Shown: in pieces, positions 35,574 to 36,232 of the stretch
How the letters are laid out: each line of letters starts with the position of its first letter
Numbering within the stretch: position 1 is the first letter of the stretch
DNA from: Chlorobaculum sp.
GTDB lineage: Bacteria > Bacteroidota > Chlorobiia > Chlorobiales > Chlorobiaceae
NCBI GenBank assembly: GCA_013334655.1
Contig: JAAXXD010000016.1
Coordinates: forward strand, 1-36,232
Length of the DNA stretch: 36,232 nucleotides
Direction: 5' to 3'
The notes under the pieces: generated by a model
What the model was told of the DNA's origin: nothing
The model's input: only the letters and a program-made list of their open reading frames with translations
Database searches by the model: none
Position numbers and translations under genes: made by a program

Positions 35574-36020
35574 CTACTTCCCTTTTCGCACGAGCGGAAT
35601 TTTGCAATGCGGGCAGACCATCATCCGGCAGGGCACGCCGGGTACGTGCGGCTCCTCGTATCCGCACTGCGGGCAGACGCAGAACTCGGGACATTGAGAG
35701 TGCCCGGCCAGGCAGCACCCTTCGATCTTGCCGCCACGGATGCAGATGCTCTTGCCGCCAACCAGCGCTTCGGCCACCTTTTTCCGCGCCGATTTGATGA
35801 TCCGCCCGAAGGTCTGGCGCGAGACCTTCATCTTTTCGGCGGCATCGGCGTGGTACATCCCTTCGAGATCGGCAAGACGCAACGCCTCGATCTCATCGAC
35901 CGACAGGACAACATTTTGCAACCGCTCGGGTTCGACCCCTTCGGGCAGAAAGCAGGTAATTCTCGGAAGCTCTTCGACAGCACGGTTCTGCAGAGGCCTG
36001 CCGGCGCGAGGATGTTTCAT
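35574..36020 (-). CDS. DUF134 (UPF0251) protein with sigma-70 region 4-like HTH and Cys-rich tail
   Basis: The 148-residue protein has the DUF134 N-terminus (GRPLQNRAVEELPRITCF, then LQNVVLSVDEIEALRLADLE) and a helix-turn-helix of the sigma region 4 kind (HADAAEKMKVSRQTFGRII, then KSARKKVAEAL). After residue 100 it has clustered Cys/His pairs (CCLAGHSQCPEFC, CPQCGYEE, CPHCK), so one or two zinc or Fe-S sites are likely. DUF134 proteins are presumed transcription regulators. The operon with the alcohol dehydrogenase (4-nt gap) suggests it controls or senses something tied to that enzyme. Confidence 0.9.
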   Translation of the reverse strand: MKHPRAGRPLQNRAVEELPRITCFLPEGVEPERLQNVVLSVDEIEALRLADLEGMYHADAAEKMKVSRQTFGRIIKSARKKVAEALVGGKSICIRGGKIEGCCLAGHSQCPEFCVCPQCGYEEPHVPGVPCRMMVCPHCKIPLVRKGK

Positions 36021-36090
36021 GGGGGCGGCGTCGTTTGAGGCAAGAGGGCTGTCGGAGGCACGGCTATACCAAACAGCCCCGTTACTCCTC

Positions 36091-36192
36091 CGTCATTGCG
36101 AGGAACATCGCGACGTGGCAATCCATGCGAAGTCAGTGAAGACCGAAAGAGGTGGATCGCCACGCCCCGGCAAGCCGGGACTCGCGATGACG
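36091..36192. repeat. 102-bp terminal inverted repeat element (REP/MITE-like)
   Basis: It begins cgtcattgcgag and ends ctcgcgatgacg; the 12-bp ends are complementary except for one position, and inner parts (gtggcaatcca and ggatcgccac) are complementary too. It is a member of the CGTCATTGCGAGG-type palindromic repeats that are scattered in many proteobacterial and Chlorobi genomes. No coding potential is seen. Confidence 0.8.
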
Positions 36193-36232
36193 AATTTCCG
36201 TCATTATTATCTTGACACATAGCAAACAGCTC

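Overview
The window reads as chromosomal DNA of a green sulfur bacterium (Chlorobiaceae, probably Chlorobaculum or Chlorobium). This is an inference. The grounds are the GC-rich coding style, the divergent membrane pyrophosphatase of a type known from Chlorobium, a stand-alone transketolase N-terminal subunit, and the mix of housekeeping genes. Nothing in the window is a phototrophy gene that proves it; the PlsC-type acyltransferase could be the chlorobactene acyltransferase but is not proven.

Layout. 1-3761 (+): the end of a PfkB sugar kinase, then a tight operon of sodium:solute symporter, Maf pyrophosphatase and miaA. 3762-5888: an AT-rich accessory stretch with one coiled-coil hypothetical protein and no other convincing gene. 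5889-9040: a STAS protein with an acidic tail and an AT-hook-like end, a cyclopropane fatty acid synthase, and a convergent NamZ-type (DUF1343) exported muramidase whose 3' end overlaps it. 9205-18687 (all minus): initiator tRNA, metG, a RicT/PSP1 protein, an acyltransferase, aspartate aminotransferase, coaD, rsmD, the N-terminal half of transketolase, a DedA protein, purC and a small conserved-looking protein. This is ordinary housekeeping.

18963-24057 is accessory. It holds an endolysin-like protein with a peptidoglycan-binding domain, an AT-rich gap, a Fic N-terminal fragment, a toxin-antitoxin pair whose ParE/RelE-type toxin is broken (a 19-bp insertion between 7-bp direct repeats plus a nonsense codon) while the antitoxin is intact, an exported Sel1-repeat protein, an exported endonuclease/exonuclease/phosphatase protein and an outer-membrane beta-barrel-like protein. 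24873-29634: the membrane pyrophosphatase, an ABC ATPase without a permease, a small three-helix membrane protein and a membrane-anchored SET-domain protein.

29832-34322 is a small defence island. A restriction-modification protein that fuses a PD-(D/E)xK nuclease domain to an N6-adenine methylase works with an adjacent specificity subunit; there is no HsdR translocase. A tiny frame-split ORF lies 2 nt behind the S gene. A MazE/MazF toxin-antitoxin pair is divergent from it across a region with two strong palindromes. The window ends with an iron-type alcohol dehydrogenase paired with a DUF134 regulator-like protein, and a 102-bp terminal-inverted-repeat element.

The points most worth a second look are the translocase-less RM system with its frame-split small ORF, the scarred toxin next to a Fic remnant, the membrane-anchored SET protein, and the STAS protein with a DNA-binding-like tail.
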